64,000 nucleotides of DNA from JBAJNN01 sp036881905 (GCA_036881905.1 JBAJNN010000010.1:3657-67656); one strand, 5' to 3'. Numbered from the stretch's first letter, positions 18,782 to 28,572 are shown. The notes: a model not told the origin generated them from the sequence alone. Made by a program: numbers and translations.

Positions 18782-20089
18782 TTATCGAGACGCATGTTTG
18801 AGGTTGAAAACCATGAGAAAGGCTCCCGCGACAGCCACGCCGCCCAGGGTCAACAGCCCGGCGCTATCGCTGCTGAAAAGGCTCTCGGCCTTGACGCGAA
18901 TGATCGGCGCCAGAAAACCGCCGGCCCCTGTGCCGCAACAATTGATGAGACCAATCAAGCCGGCCAATCTGGTTCCAGAGAAGGCTTGTGTGGTAATCGA
19001 CCAGAACACGGGCGCGCAAGACAGAAAACACAGACCGGAAAGGCAAAGCGCGACCATCGCCAGCAGCGGATCGGACGAGGACGAGGCTCCGACGCCGATT
19101 CCGGCCGCCAACAGCGTCAACGTCGCGATTTTCATCCTTGTTCTTTCGCCGCGCCGGTCCGCATATCGGGGAATGAACCAGGCTCCCAAAACAGCGGCGA
19201 CCCAAGGGATGGCCGTGACCAACGATACCATGAAACCGACTTTCCTTCCCAGCAGAGACGCCACTTGCGTCGGCAGGAAATAAATCAAGCCATAGAAGCT
19301 TATCTGAATCGATAAATAAAACAACAACAACCGCCAAATATATGGATTAAATATCACGTGCCTAATTATATTTTTAGAGCTTTGCTGTTGCTCAAGGGGC
19401 GATTTCTCTTCTGTTAGTTTTTTTATCAGAGCCGATTTTTCATCTTTTTTAAGGAAGCGGGCATGTTCGGGCGAATCGTCGATCCAGTAAAACGCAAACA
19501 GCCCCATTATCACAGCCAGCAGGCCCTCGATCATAAACAGCCAGTACCAGCCCGGCTGTCCGAGGAAACCATGCATCTCCAACAATGCGCCCGATATGGG
19601 AGAACCGAACATCAACGCCGCGGGAACCCCCATATAGAATAACCCTATGACCCCGGCGCGGTTTTGCTTGGGGAACCATAGCGATGTCAGATAAATCACG
19701 CCGGGGAAAAAGCCCGCTTCGGCGGCGCCCAACAACGTTCTGAGAATTAAAAATTTTGCTTCGCTGTCGGCATAAGCATGAAGCGCCGATAAAATTCCCC
19801 AGGTCACTGTAATAGCGCCGATCCACTTTCTTGCTCCCCAACGACACAACACCAAATTACTGGGGATCGCAAGAAGGCCATAGGTCACGAAGAATATCCC
19901 GGCCCCTAAAGCATAAGCCTCGTTTGTGAGACCTATATCGATTTGATATGATTCCTTGGCGAATGATAAATTGGAGCGATCCAAAAATGAAATGACATAC
20001 AACAAAAACATAAATGGTATCAATTGCATGCGGCTTTTCGCAACCGCACTCGCAAGCTGGCTGCCTGTTGCCTGACCTTGAGCGTTCAT
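18782..20089 (-). CDS. MFS transporter, anion:cation symporter type
   Basis: A 435-residue major facilitator protein with 12 predicted helices. The N-terminal FLLYVISFLDRSNLSFAK, the GAAEAGFFPGVIYLTSLWFP segment and the WYWLFMIEGLLAVIMG segment mark the ACS family, which carries organic anions such as glucarate, galactonate, tartrate or phthalate. Its position beside glycerate kinase suggests uptake of a sugar acid or hydroxyacid. The substrate is not determined by sequence. Confidence 0.88.
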   Translation of the reverse strand: MNAQGQATGSQLASAVAKSRMQLIPFMFLLYVISFLDRSNLSFAKESYQIDIGLTNEAYALGAGIFFVTYGLLAIPSNLVLCRWGARKWIGAITVTWGILSALHAYADSEAKFLILRTLLGAAEAGFFPGVIYLTSLWFPKQNRAGVIGLFYMGVPAALMFGSPISGALLEMHGFLGQPGWYWLFMIEGLLAVIMGLFAFYWIDDSPEHARFLKKDEKSALIKKLTEEKSPLEQQQSSKNIIRHVIFNPYIWRLLLFYLSIQISFYGLIYFLPTQVASLLGRKVGFMVSLVTAIPWVAAVLGAWFIPRYADRRGERTRMKIATLTLLAAGIGVGASSSSDPLLAMVALCLSGLCFLSCAPVFWSITTQAFSGTRLAGLIGLINCCGTGAGGFLAPIIRVKAESLFSSDSAGLLTLGGVAVAGAFLMVFNLKHASR

Positions 20090-20168
20090 GACCTCTCTTC
20101 CTCAATAAAAATTCGCCGGAGCGCGCCTATCGATTCCGTTGTCGCCGCGCTCGCCCTCCATCCAGGGT

Positions 20169-21164
20169 TCAGCCCCGGGATTTACGCCTCCTGAGCTTTT
20201 CATAAAGCCTGCGCTCTTCCACCATGAGCGGCGTCGCATCGAGAGCCGCCTTTTCCCGGTCCAATGCCTCCGCGTCGTTTTCCTGAACGCCGGTCCATAT
20301 CCTGGCAAAAGTGCCGTCCTTGATCTTGCGCACGACATCGCGCAGCCGGTCCTTGTCGGCCTCTTCCTCATCGGGTGAGGGCCGCGCATAGACGAGCTGG
20401 CCGTATTGAGAGGTCCTGGAATGCAGTTTGAGTTGCTCGAAAAGCCCATGATCCACAAAATACTGGCCGACCTCGCGCATCTCGCCGGAGGCGTAAAGCT
20501 CCAGAATCGCCGCCTCCGGGCTGCAACCGGCCTCGATCAAAACCTCGCATCCGCGACGCACCGCGTGCAGAAAACCGAAATGTTCGTTGAACAGATCGAC
20601 AATCGTCTCTTCCTCGAAACTGGATTCGATGCAGCCCATCCTGGTCGTGCCGATCGCCTTGGCAAGCGCGATCATTATATTTTGCGCATTACCCGTCGCA
20701 TCCTGGTGCACGGCCACCAGGCTGGGATAGCCCTTGCCCTCGACGACGGTATCGCGCACGCCCTGCCCCACCATGCGCGGCGCCAGCATGATGACGTTTA
20801 CATCCGCCCGCGGAACGATCTTCTTGAAGTGTATGTTGTATCCGCTGGCGAAATTTAGCGTGTTTGATGCCTGAAGGCCCGGCTCGATATGGTTTTTATA
20901 GACGTCCGGCATGATTTCGTCGGGCACAAGAATGAACAGGATATCGGCGCGCCTTGCCGCCTCAAGCAGAGGCAATGTTTCAAACCCGTCGGCGGCGGAC
21001 TTTTCTGAAGATGCATCGGCGCGGGACCCGATGATTACATTCAGGCCCGCATCCCGCATGTTGAGAGCCTGAGAGCGGCCCTGATTGCCGTATCCGAAAA
21101 CCCCGACCGTTTTTCCGGACAGCAAATCCAAGTCTCCTTCGTCATCGAAGTGCCATTTGGCCAT
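20169..21164 (-). CDS. Ketol-acid reductoisomerase homologue, divergent
   Basis: A 331-residue protein with the KARI fold: GVFGYGNQGRSQALNMRDAG NAD(P) motif, VPDEIMPDVYKNHIEPGL, LVAVHQDATGNAQN and the E-E-E-T acidic metal site in SSFEEETIVDLFNE. It diverges from IlvC at usually conserved places. The canonical metal/substrate segment after the nucleotide domain (KGPGH) reads LAPRMVGQGVRD, and the C-terminal S-x-T-A-E-Y-G region reads LHSRTSQYGQ. It is not near ilvB/ilvH but between an ACS carrier and GntP. I infer a paralogue acting on another 2-hydroxy/keto acid; ordinary branched-chain biosynthesis remains possible. Confidence 0.8.
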   Translation of the reverse strand: MAKWHFDDEGDLDLLSGKTVGVFGYGNQGRSQALNMRDAGLNVIIGSRADASSEKSAADGFETLPLLEAARRADILFILVPDEIMPDVYKNHIEPGLQASNTLNFASGYNIHFKKIVPRADVNVIMLAPRMVGQGVRDTVVEGKGYPSLVAVHQDATGNAQNIMIALAKAIGTTRMGCIESSFEEETIVDLFNEHFGFLHAVRRGCEVLIEAGCSPEAAILELYASGEMREVGQYFVDHGLFEQLKLHSRTSQYGQLVYARPSPDEEEADKDRLRDVVRKIKDGTFARIWTGVQENDAEALDREKAALDATPLMVEERRLYEKLRRRKSRG

Positions 21165-21279
21165 TTGAATGATCTCCGTCTATCAAGAGTCCGATCGAAA
21201 ATTATGTTTTTATTCTCTATATTAGATGAGAGTTAAAGAATAATAATATACAAGCTGCTCACTTCATGCAAGAGCTTAT

Positions 21280-22632
21280 CTAGAGCAAGATCAGACTCAA
21301 GGCATAAACACCGCCAAGCGCCGTCAGCCCCTGGATCAGAGTCGCCGTGGTTTGCGCGCGATAGGCGGTCGTGATCGGCATTTTGCTGAATTGGCTGACG
21401 ACCCAGAAAAAGCTGTCATTGCTATGGGAGACGGTCATGGCTCCGGCGCCGATGGACATGACGACCAAAACCCGACCGATCTCGGAGTCAAGACTTAAGT
21501 CGCCCAAAATCGGGGCAATGAGAGACGAGGTCGTGACCAAAGCGACGGTTGAAGACCCCTGCGCGGTTTTCAAGGCGGCGGCGATGAGGAAAGGCGCGAA
21601 GATCCCCAGCCGATGGAAACTCGCGGCGTGGCCGATCACGGCGCCGAGATCCGTCGCCTTGAGCACGCCGCCGAAGGCCCCGCCGGCGCCGGTAATCAAG
21701 AGGATCGGGGCGGCGGTCACCATCGCCTTGCCGACCATTTCGGAAAATCGCTTCACTCTGTCCCCCATTTCAAGAAGGAAAAAGGCGGCCAGCATCCCGA
21801 AAATCAAGGCATTCAGCGGCGTGCCGAGAAAGACGAAAAAGGTTTTCATCTCCCCGGCGCCGAAGGGCCGTGACGGGTATTCGGCAATGGACGCCAAGGC
21901 GATCAGACAAATGGGAATCGCAATGGGGGCGAATGCCCGAAACGGAGAGGGCAAAACGCCATGCCGCGCGCCGGACCCCGCGGCGTTTTCATTGTTTTCA
22001 TCGTGCGTTTCAACCGGATACCGCCTCGATACGAACCGCGCCCACAACAGCCCCGAAACGGCCGCCAAGGCCGCGACGACAAGTCCCATGCCGATCACCG
22101 GAGCGAGGTTGGATTGCAGCCCCAGATTGCCGGCGGCGGCAATCGGGCCCGGAGTCGGGGGAACCAATGTATGAGTGGCGTAAAGCCCGGTCGCCAGGGC
22201 AACGCTCATACCGACCGGCGAGGCGTTGATCCGCCTGGTGACCGACTCTTTGAGCGCATTGAGAATGACATAGCCGGAGTCGCAAAAAACCGGAATGGAA
22301 ACGATGTAGCCGATCAGCGACATCGTCAGATAGGGAAAGCGCTCCCCGACAAGCCCGACGATCGTTCGGGCCATGGTGACGGCGGCTCCCGATCGCTCGA
22401 GAACAACCCCGATAATGGTTCCGAAGATGATGATCAGCCCGATACCGCCAAGCACGCCGCCAAATCCCTTTTCAACGATCGTCACCGTGTCGTTGACAGG
22501 CAATCCGGACAGGAAGGCGGTTAAGAAGGCGGCCCCTATAAGCACGATAAAAGGGTGAAGTTTGTAACGCGATATGGCGATGACAAGCAAAACCATGACT
22601 CCTGCGATCATGATCACAATGCTCATTTTCAT
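21280..22632 (-). CDS. GntP-family gluconate/hydroxyacid permease
   Basis: A 450-residue polytopic transporter of the GntP family (gluconate, glycerate, fructuronate and related acids with protons). The FGTIIGVVLERSGAA segment, PVFCDSGYVILNAL, HTLVPPTPGPIAAAGNLG and the C-terminal SHSNDSFFWVVSQFS are all family signatures. It begins the leftward group GntP-KARI-like-MFS-glycerate kinase-pyruvate kinase; gaps of about 50-120 bases fit one operon. No regulator gene is present beside it. Confidence 0.92.
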   Translation of the reverse strand: MKMSIVIMIAGVMVLLVIAISRYKLHPFIVLIGAAFLTAFLSGLPVNDTVTIVEKGFGGVLGGIGLIIIFGTIIGVVLERSGAAVTMARTIVGLVGERFPYLTMSLIGYIVSIPVFCDSGYVILNALKESVTRRINASPVGMSVALATGLYATHTLVPPTPGPIAAAGNLGLQSNLAPVIGMGLVVAALAAVSGLLWARFVSRRYPVETHDENNENAAGSGARHGVLPSPFRAFAPIAIPICLIALASIAEYPSRPFGAGEMKTFFVFLGTPLNALIFGMLAAFFLLEMGDRVKRFSEMVGKAMVTAAPILLITGAGGAFGGVLKATDLGAVIGHAASFHRLGIFAPFLIAAALKTAQGSSTVALVTTSSLIAPILGDLSLDSEIGRVLVVMSIGAGAMTVSHSNDSFFWVVSQFSKMPITTAYRAQTTATLIQGLTALGGVYALSLILL

Positions 22633-22701
22633 GGCTCCTTCCCAAAAAACAGCGGATCCCGACGCTCAAAACACTCGGTTCCAACGCAAGGTCGCAAGAG
22701 A

Positions 22702-22980
22702 CCAGGGTCTGGATCCATTCATATGATCGAAATGACGTGCGACCATCGGCCCCAAATGCGAGGAGCGAAGGCGAAAGGACAGGCCGGCATTTTCAAGTCC
22801 CTCGGCGACAAGGTGGCCGGGTCGATGGGCCACATCTCCCGGACGCCGAAACGGCTGTGATCTGGGCCCCATTGTTGAACCGCTCGGACGATGAAAAACA
22901 TCAACCATCGCGCTTCTCCACGGTGCTTTCCTTGCCGTTTCAGGCGCCATTTCGATCATATGAATGGGTCCGGACCCTAG
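22702..22980. repeat. MITE-like element with ~36 bp inverted ends
   Basis: About 279 bases bounded by inverted copies of one sequence: left arm 22702-22737 and right arm about 22944-22980, matching over about 36 bases with 4 mismatches. The core CATTCATATGATCGAAATG is identical. The interior has no convincing gene. The form is that of a non-autonomous mobile repeat or a large intergenic palindrome, but no target duplication was resolved. Confidence 0.55.
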
Positions 22981-23226
22981 ACTCGTTTTATCGTGCGACA
23001 TTGCGTTTCATACGACATTTTGAACCCGGTTTCGACCGATGTGATCCTGGCGCGCGATTTTCCCGGGCGTCGGTCCCCTTTTCGGCCGCCACAACCATAT
23101 CGGGGCGACCCGGGAATTGCGACCGGCGCGATAAGCCGGGCTATATTTTTGGAATTTTTTAACTATAATGATTCAAAATTGGCTGAATCTGAAAGTTGTC
23201 GCCCATTTTACGAAGACCCATCGCCC
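22981..23226. other. Non-coding leader region of hemB
   Basis: About 246 bases with no gene of its own. A TATAAT occurs at 23164-23169 within an AT-rich patch (about 23140-23180), but no good -35 lies 17 bases before it. It probably carries the hemB promoter. Confidence 0.3.
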
Positions 23227-24297
23227 ATGACCCCTCACGAGCTGAAATTCACCTCCTTGCGTCAATTCGCCGACAAACGCCCGACACCGCAACCGGATAT
23301 GCCGGCCCCGGGGTTTCCGGCCACCAGGCTCAGACGCAATCGCCGCGCTTCCTGGTCGCGGCGACTGGTGCGCGAATGCAGCGTGAGCGCCGACGATCTT
23401 ATCTGGCCGATCTTCATTACCTCCGGCGACGACCTTGCCGATCCGGTCCCTTCGATGCCGGGGGTGAGCCGCCACAGCATCGACCGCGCGGTCAAGGCGG
23501 CGGAGCAGGCCACGCGCCACGGCATTCCGGTGATCGCTCTTTTTCCCGATATTGACGCCGGGTTGCGCCGGGCCGATGCGGCCGAAGCGGTCAATCCCGA
23601 TAATCTGGTCTGCCGGGCCGTGCGCGCGATCAAACGCGAAGTCCCCGATATTGGCGTCATGTGCGACGTCGCGCTCGACCCCTATACAAATCATGGTCAT
23701 GACGGGCTTATGGACGGGCAGGAGATTGCAAATGACGAAAGCGTCGAAATGCTGGTGACGCAGGCTCTGATTCAGGCCGAGGCCGGCTGCGATATCGTCG
23801 CCCCTTCCGCCATGATGGACGGTTGCGTCGGCGCCATCCGCCAAGCCCTTGAATCCGCCGGTCTGACCGGAGTGAATATCATGGCCTACAGCGCCAAATA
23901 CGCCTCCGGTTTTTACGGCCCGTTTCGCGATGCGGTCGCTTCATCGGCCACCTTGCGGGGCGACAAGAAGACCTATCAGATGGACCCCGCCAACAGCGAC
24001 GAGGCCTTGCGCGAAATCGCGCTCGATATTGCCGAGGGGGCCGATATGGTCATCGTCAAACCCGGCCTTGCCTGCCTCGATATTCTTTATCGGGTGAAGG
24101 AGACTTTCTCCATGCCGGTTTTCGCCTATCAGGTGTCCGGCGAATATGCCATGCTCAAGGCGGCCTGCGACCATGGCTGGCTCGATCCCGACCGGGTCGT
24201 CATGGAAACGCTGATCGCCTGCAAACGGGCCGGAGCCACCGGCATATTGACCTATTTCGCCTTGGACGTCGCCAAAAAACTCGCAGTATCGAGCTGA
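23227..24297 (+). CDS. hemB: Delta-aminolevulinic acid dehydratase (porphobilinogen synthase)
   Basis: A 356-residue enzyme that condenses two 5-aminolevulinates to porphobilinogen in haem synthesis. Both active-site lysine contexts are visible: NIMAYSAKYASGFYGPFRDA and DMVIVKPGLACLDI. The CDVALDPYTNHGHDG metal-binding segment is the magnesium-type alphaproteobacterial version with a single cysteine. The ATG at 23227 is preferred because upstream in-frame sequence runs into the repeat and lacks homology. Monocistronic. Confidence 0.95.
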   Translation: MTPHELKFTSLRQFADKRPTPQPDMPAPGFPATRLRRNRRASWSRRLVRECSVSADDLIWPIFITSGDDLADPVPSMPGVSRHSIDRAVKAAEQATRHGIPVIALFPDIDAGLRRADAAEAVNPDNLVCRAVRAIKREVPDIGVMCDVALDPYTNHGHDGLMDGQEIANDESVEMLVTQALIQAEAGCDIVAPSAMMDGCVGAIRQALESAGLTGVNIMAYSAKYASGFYGPFRDAVASSATLRGDKKTYQMDPANSDEALREIALDIAEGADMVIVKPGLACLDILYRVKETFSMPVFAYQVSGEYAMLKAACDHGWLDPDRVVMETLIACKRAGATGILTYFALDVAKKLAVSS

Positions 24298-24317
24298 AAT
24301 CCCTTAGGGTCATGACC

Positions 24318-24425
24318 CTGGAGCATAATTCGATCCGGAGCGAAGCCAGGTCGGACCAGGATTATACTTATAAAACAAAAAGTTGTAGCGTGATTGCGAT
24401 TCGATGTGAACGCAACCCGCTCTAG
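24318..24425 (+). repeat. Intergenic repeat, copy 1 (about 110 bp)
   Basis: About 108 bases starting CTGGAGCATAATTCGATCCG and ending CGCAACCCGCTCTAG. Reverse-complemented, it matches the element at 63755-63866, including the shared central GGATTATACTTATAAAAC block. The ends are short inverted sequences (C-T-A/G-G-A-G-C ... G-C-T-C-T-A-G). It lies directly after hemB. Confidence 0.6.
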
Positions 24426-24463
24426 AAAATTTTCCGTGATTCCATTGCCGCGGAAAATGCTCC

Positions 24464-24726
24464 AGGGCCTATTAACGTTCAAGGTTAGGGCACGGGACGG
24501 ATTTTGCCCCTGAACGGGAGAACGACTCGCTACCGTGTTGCACTCCAGAAAAGACGTCTTTGACGCGTTCGGGGGCGAAATTCGCCGCGCGTGACCAAGG
24601 AATATGGCGAAAATCACCCATTTCGGCGTCGTGAAAGCGTGAGAAAGAGCAAGCCCTTCTCAGCACTTTTCCTCCTGAAACCGTATTTCTCATACCGTGC
24701 TCCAACCTCAACTGTGAACAGGTCCT
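24464..24726. repeat. MITE-like element with long imperfect inverted ends
   Basis: About 263 bases whose ends are inverted imperfect copies of each other over roughly 50 bases, beginning AGGGCCTATTAACGTTCAAGG on the left and AGGACCTGTTCACAGTTGAGG on the complement of the right. The right end overlaps the ligA stop codon. The interior frame has no known homology. Confidence 0.45.
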
Positions 24727-26851
24727 AAGCCCCCACAAGAGCGAACCAGCCGGCTTCGTCGATCACCGTGACGCCAAGCTCGCAGGCCTTGCGCAACTTC
24801 GACCCGGCGTCGGTGCCGGCAACGACCAAATCGGTCTTTTTCGAGATGCTGCTCGCCGTCAACGCCCCGAGATTTTCCGCCATGGTTTTGGCCTCCTCGC
24901 GCGACATCCGCTCGAGCCTGCCGGTGAACACCACCGTTTTCCCCGACACCGGCGAGCCGTTTGCCGCCGTCTCGACCGGAACGACCTCGATTTCGCCAAG
25001 CAGGCCCGCGATCACGGATCGGTTATGCGGTTCGCGGAAAAATTGAGCTAGAGAATCGGCAACGACGCGGCCAACGCCATCGATTCCGACAAGCGTCTCA
25101 AAATCTTTGGTCTCCGGCCCCATGCAGGCTCCGGACATGGCGCTGAGAAACTCCTCGATACCGTCATAGGACCGTGCCAGACGTCTTGCCGTGGTTTCCC
25201 CGACATGGCGAATGCCAAGCGCATGGATAAAACGATCGAGCGCGATGACGCGCCGGGCATTGATTTCGGCAAACAGTTTTTTCACCGATTTTTCTTGCCA
25301 TCCACGACGGTATTGACCGGGCTCACTGGGGATTTTGAGCGCATCGCGCCGTTCCAGAGTGAAGATATCGACCGGACTTTCAATCAGACCGTTTTCATAA
25401 AAATCGGCCATGTGCTTTTTGCCCAGCCCCTCAATATCGAACGCATGGCGCGAGACCAAATGCTTGCAGCGTTCCAGACGCTGCGCCGCGCAGATCAGCC
25501 CGCCGGTGCAGCGGCGCACCGCATCGACCCGGCCGGTCCGGCCATCGCTCTCGCGCACCGCCTGGCTGCCGCAGACCGGGCACCGCGTCGGGAAAACGAA
25601 GGGCGCGCTGCCGTCCGGCCGTTTATCCGTTTCCACCGCCATGATCTGGGGAATGACGTCGCCGGCGCGCCGGATCGCGACCGTATCGCCCACGCGCACA
25701 TCTTTGCGCGCGATCTCGTCTTCATTGTGCAGCGTGGCGCTTGCAACCACGACCCCGCCCACCGTGACCGGCGCAAGCCTGGCGACCGGCGTCAGAGCGC
25801 CGGTGCGACCGACCTGGATTTCTATGTCGCGGAGAGTGGTTATGGCCCTCTCCGCCGGGAATTTATGGGCGACGGCCCAACGCGGACTGCGCGAGACAAA
25901 ACCGGCGCGGGCCTGAAGATCGAGACGGTTGAGCTTGTAGACAAGGCCGTCAATATCATAGCCAAGTTGGGCGCGGATCGCCTCGATATGACGATAGGCG
26001 TTCAACAAATCCTCGGCGCATGAGCACAGTCTGGCCTGCGGATTGACCGGCATCCCCCAGCGTCTGAACGCTTCATAGAGCGCCCATTGGGTCTCGCCGG
26101 GCAACCGTTCCGCCTCGCCGAACCCATGGGCGAAAAACCGCAAAGGGCGCTCGGCCGTCACCGCAGGGTCAAGCTGACGCAAAGACCCGGCGGCGGCGTT
26201 GCGCGGATTGGCGAACGGTTTTGCCTCCGCTTCTTCCCGGCGCCGGTTCAGCGTGGCGAAAGCGGCGTGGGTCATATAGATTTCGCCGCGCACCTCAAGG
26301 ATATTGGGCATGTCGGCAGCATTGATCCGGTGGGGAATATCATCCACGGTCATAATATTGGCGGTCACATTCTCGCCTTCATAACCATCGCCGCGGGTCG
26401 CCGCTGTGACCAGCTCGCCATGCTCGTAACGCAGGCCGATGGAAAGACCGTCAATCTTGGGCTCCGCGGTCAATTCCAGCCCATCGGCGTCTTGCAGCTT
26501 GAGAAAACGGCGAATGCGTCGCAGAAATTCCGCCACCTCCTCGGCATCGAAGACATTGGCGAGCGACAGCATGGGCACGCCATGGCGGATGGAGGAAAAT
26601 TGCCGCGAAGGCGCGGCCCCGACCTTGAGACTCGGGCTGTTTTCGCCGACAAGGACTGGAAATCGTTGCTCTATCGCCTGTAACCGCAGGCGCAACGCAT
26701 CATAGGCGGCGTCGGATATTTCCGGCGCGTCTCGTTGATAATAAAGCCGGTCGTGATGGGCGATGACGCCGCCAAGCCTTGCAAGTTCGCGTCTTGCTTC
26801 ATCAACGTCAAGTTTATCGACCTCGATTGCGGCCGTATCTCCGATGCTCAT
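24725..26851 (-). CDS. ligA: NAD-dependent DNA ligase
   Basis: A 708-residue ligase sealing nicks in replication and repair. The order of domains is standard: Ia, adenylation domain with KIDG catalytic lysine (around residue 130), OB fold, a four-cysteine zinc finger (CPVCGS...C...C), helix-hairpin-helix region and C-terminal BRCT (VSGKTVVFTGRLERMSREEA). The TAG stop lies at the right end of a repeat element. It follows recN by about 44 bases on the same strand, the usual recN-ligA pair. Confidence 0.97.
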   Translation of the reverse strand: MSIGDTAAIEVDKLDVDEARRELARLGGVIAHHDRLYYQRDAPEISDAAYDALRLRLQAIEQRFPVLVGENSPSLKVGAAPSRQFSSIRHGVPMLSLANVFDAEEVAEFLRRIRRFLKLQDADGLELTAEPKIDGLSIGLRYEHGELVTAATRGDGYEGENVTANIMTVDDIPHRINAADMPNILEVRGEIYMTHAAFATLNRRREEAEAKPFANPRNAAAGSLRQLDPAVTAERPLRFFAHGFGEAERLPGETQWALYEAFRRWGMPVNPQARLCSCAEDLLNAYRHIEAIRAQLGYDIDGLVYKLNRLDLQARAGFVSRSPRWAVAHKFPAERAITTLRDIEIQVGRTGALTPVARLAPVTVGGVVVASATLHNEDEIARKDVRVGDTVAIRRAGDVIPQIMAVETDKRPDGSAPFVFPTRCPVCGSQAVRESDGRTGRVDAVRRCTGGLICAAQRLERCKHLVSRHAFDIEGLGKKHMADFYENGLIESPVDIFTLERRDALKIPSEPGQYRRGWQEKSVKKLFAEINARRVIALDRFIHALGIRHVGETTARRLARSYDGIEEFLSAMSGACMGPETKDFETLVGIDGVGRVVADSLAQFFREPHNRSVIAGLLGEIEVVPVETAANGSPVSGKTVVFTGRLERMSREEAKTMAENLGALTASSISKKTDLVVAGTDAGSKLRKACELGVTVIDEAGWFALVGA

Positions 26852-26895
26852 TCCGCTTCATTCCTCCATTGCCGCGATAAAAGCCGTCCTGTCGA

Positions 26896-28572
26896 TCAAT
26901 TCCCGCCGTCAAGCAACCGTTCCGCCTGCGCACGCGCTTCCTCGGTAATCGAGGCCGCGGACAACATGCGCGCAATCTCCTCGCGGCGTTGATGGGGGTC
27001 GAGGCTTTCGACCCATGTCAGCGTGCCCGTTCCATCCTCGCCGCCGCGGGTCTCCTTGGCAACGCGCATATGAGTATGGGCGCGCGCGGCAACCTGCGGC
27101 GAATGGGTGACCGCGAGAACCTGGAGCTTGTCGGCCAGCCGCGCCAGACGCACTCCGATCGCATCCGCGGCCGCCCCGCCGACGCCGGTGTCGATCTCGT
27201 CGAAAATGAGAAGCGGGGCGCCGCCGCGCGCGGCGAGCACGACCTTGAGCGCGAGCATCAAACGCGCCAGCTCGCCGCCAGAGGCCACTTTGATAAGCGG
27301 GGCCGGCGGCGTTCCGGGGTTGGTCGCCACATGGAATTCGACCCGATCAATTCCGCGTGGTCCGGCATGATTTTCATCCGCGTTCACGACAGCCTCAAAA
27401 CGCGCCCGTTCCAGTTTCAGCGGCGGCAATTCAGCCATGACCGCTTCGCCGAGACCGGCGGCGACAGCCTTGCGTTTCGCGCTCAATGCCTGGGCACGAT
27501 CAAAATACCGCTTGCGCAGCGTCGCACCCTCTTCATCAAGCCGTCCGGCCGTCTCCTCACTTTCCTCCAAGCCGCCAAGCTCGCGGCGAAACCGCTCAAG
27601 CAGCGCCGGAAGGTCGCACACCTTCACCTTGTGTTTGCGCGCCGCCGCGCGCAGGGCGAACAGGCGCTCCTCGACCCGGTCGAGTTCGGTTTGATCGAAG
27701 CGCATATCCCGACCGGCCCCGGCGATGGCGTCTTCCGCCTCTCCCATCTCCACCAGAACCCGATCGAGCGCCGAAACAACCTCATCGAGACGACCGCCCG
27801 CCTGCATCTGGAGGCGCTCAAGGCGTCGCAGCGCGCCACCAAGCCCGCCGGACGCGTCGTCACCGCCGCCCAGCGCCCGCGCGGCCTGCGACAAAGCGGA
27901 TGTAAACTGCTCGGCATTCATCATCATCCGGCGGCGTTCGGCAAGATCTTCCTCCTCACCTTCACCCGGCGACAGCGCATCGAGCTCATTGACGGAATGT
28001 TCGAGAAAGGTCCGCTCGGCAAGGGCATGGCGGCGTTTTTCGTCATGGGCGACCTGCCGGGCCTGCGCCGCGCGCCAGAGCGACCAGGCCCGCGCCACCG
28101 TCTCGCACTCACGGTCGAGACCGCCATAGATATCGAGCAGGCGGCGATGCCGCGACATATCGATCAAGGCGCGATCGTCATGCTGGCCATGAATTTCGCC
28201 CAGCACTGCGCCCAGCTTGCGCAAGAGGGTGATCGAAACCGGCTGATCGTTGAGCGTCGCCCGGCCGCGACCATCGCGGGACTGGTGTCTGCGCAGGATC
28301 AATTCGCCTTCCGTCTCTATCTCATGTTTTGCAAGAAGGTTGAAAACCGCATGATCGGGGGCAAGATCGAAACTGGCCGCCACCGTGGCCTTCTCGGCGC
28401 TGCGGCGGACCAGGGCGGCGTCTCCGCGCGCGCCGAGCACAAGGCCCAGCGAATCGAGCACGATCGATTTGCCCGCCCCGGTCTCGCCGGTGAAAGCGGT
28501 CAGACCGGCGCCGAGCGTCATATCCAACCGCTCGATGAACACGACATTCCTGATCGAGAGCGAAGTCAGCAT
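26896..28572 (-). CDS. recN: DNA repair ATPase RecN
   Basis: A 558-residue SMC-like ATPase for double-strand break repair. Walker A GETGAGKSIVLD near the N-terminus, GEIHGQHDD, long alpha-helical coiled-coil centre, signature SGGELARLMLALK and Walker B LLIFDEIDTGVGG are all present. Length is normal. The usual upstream partner bamD is not seen. Confidence 0.97.
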   Translation of the reverse strand: MLTSLSIRNVVFIERLDMTLGAGLTAFTGETGAGKSIVLDSLGLVLGARGDAALVRRSAEKATVAASFDLAPDHAVFNLLAKHEIETEGELILRRHQSRDGRGRATLNDQPVSITLLRKLGAVLGEIHGQHDDRALIDMSRHRRLLDIYGGLDRECETVARAWSLWRAAQARQVAHDEKRRHALAERTFLEHSVNELDALSPGEGEEEDLAERRRMMMNAEQFTSALSQAARALGGGDDASGGLGGALRRLERLQMQAGGRLDEVVSALDRVLVEMGEAEDAIAGAGRDMRFDQTELDRVEERLFALRAAARKHKVKVCDLPALLERFRRELGGLEESEETAGRLDEEGATLRKRYFDRAQALSAKRKAVAAGLGEAVMAELPPLKLERARFEAVVNADENHAGPRGIDRVEFHVATNPGTPPAPLIKVASGGELARLMLALKVVLAARGGAPLLIFDEIDTGVGGAAADAIGVRLARLADKLQVLAVTHSPQVAARAHTHMRVAKETRGGEDGTGTLTWVESLDPHQRREEIARMLSAASITEEARAQAERLLDGGN

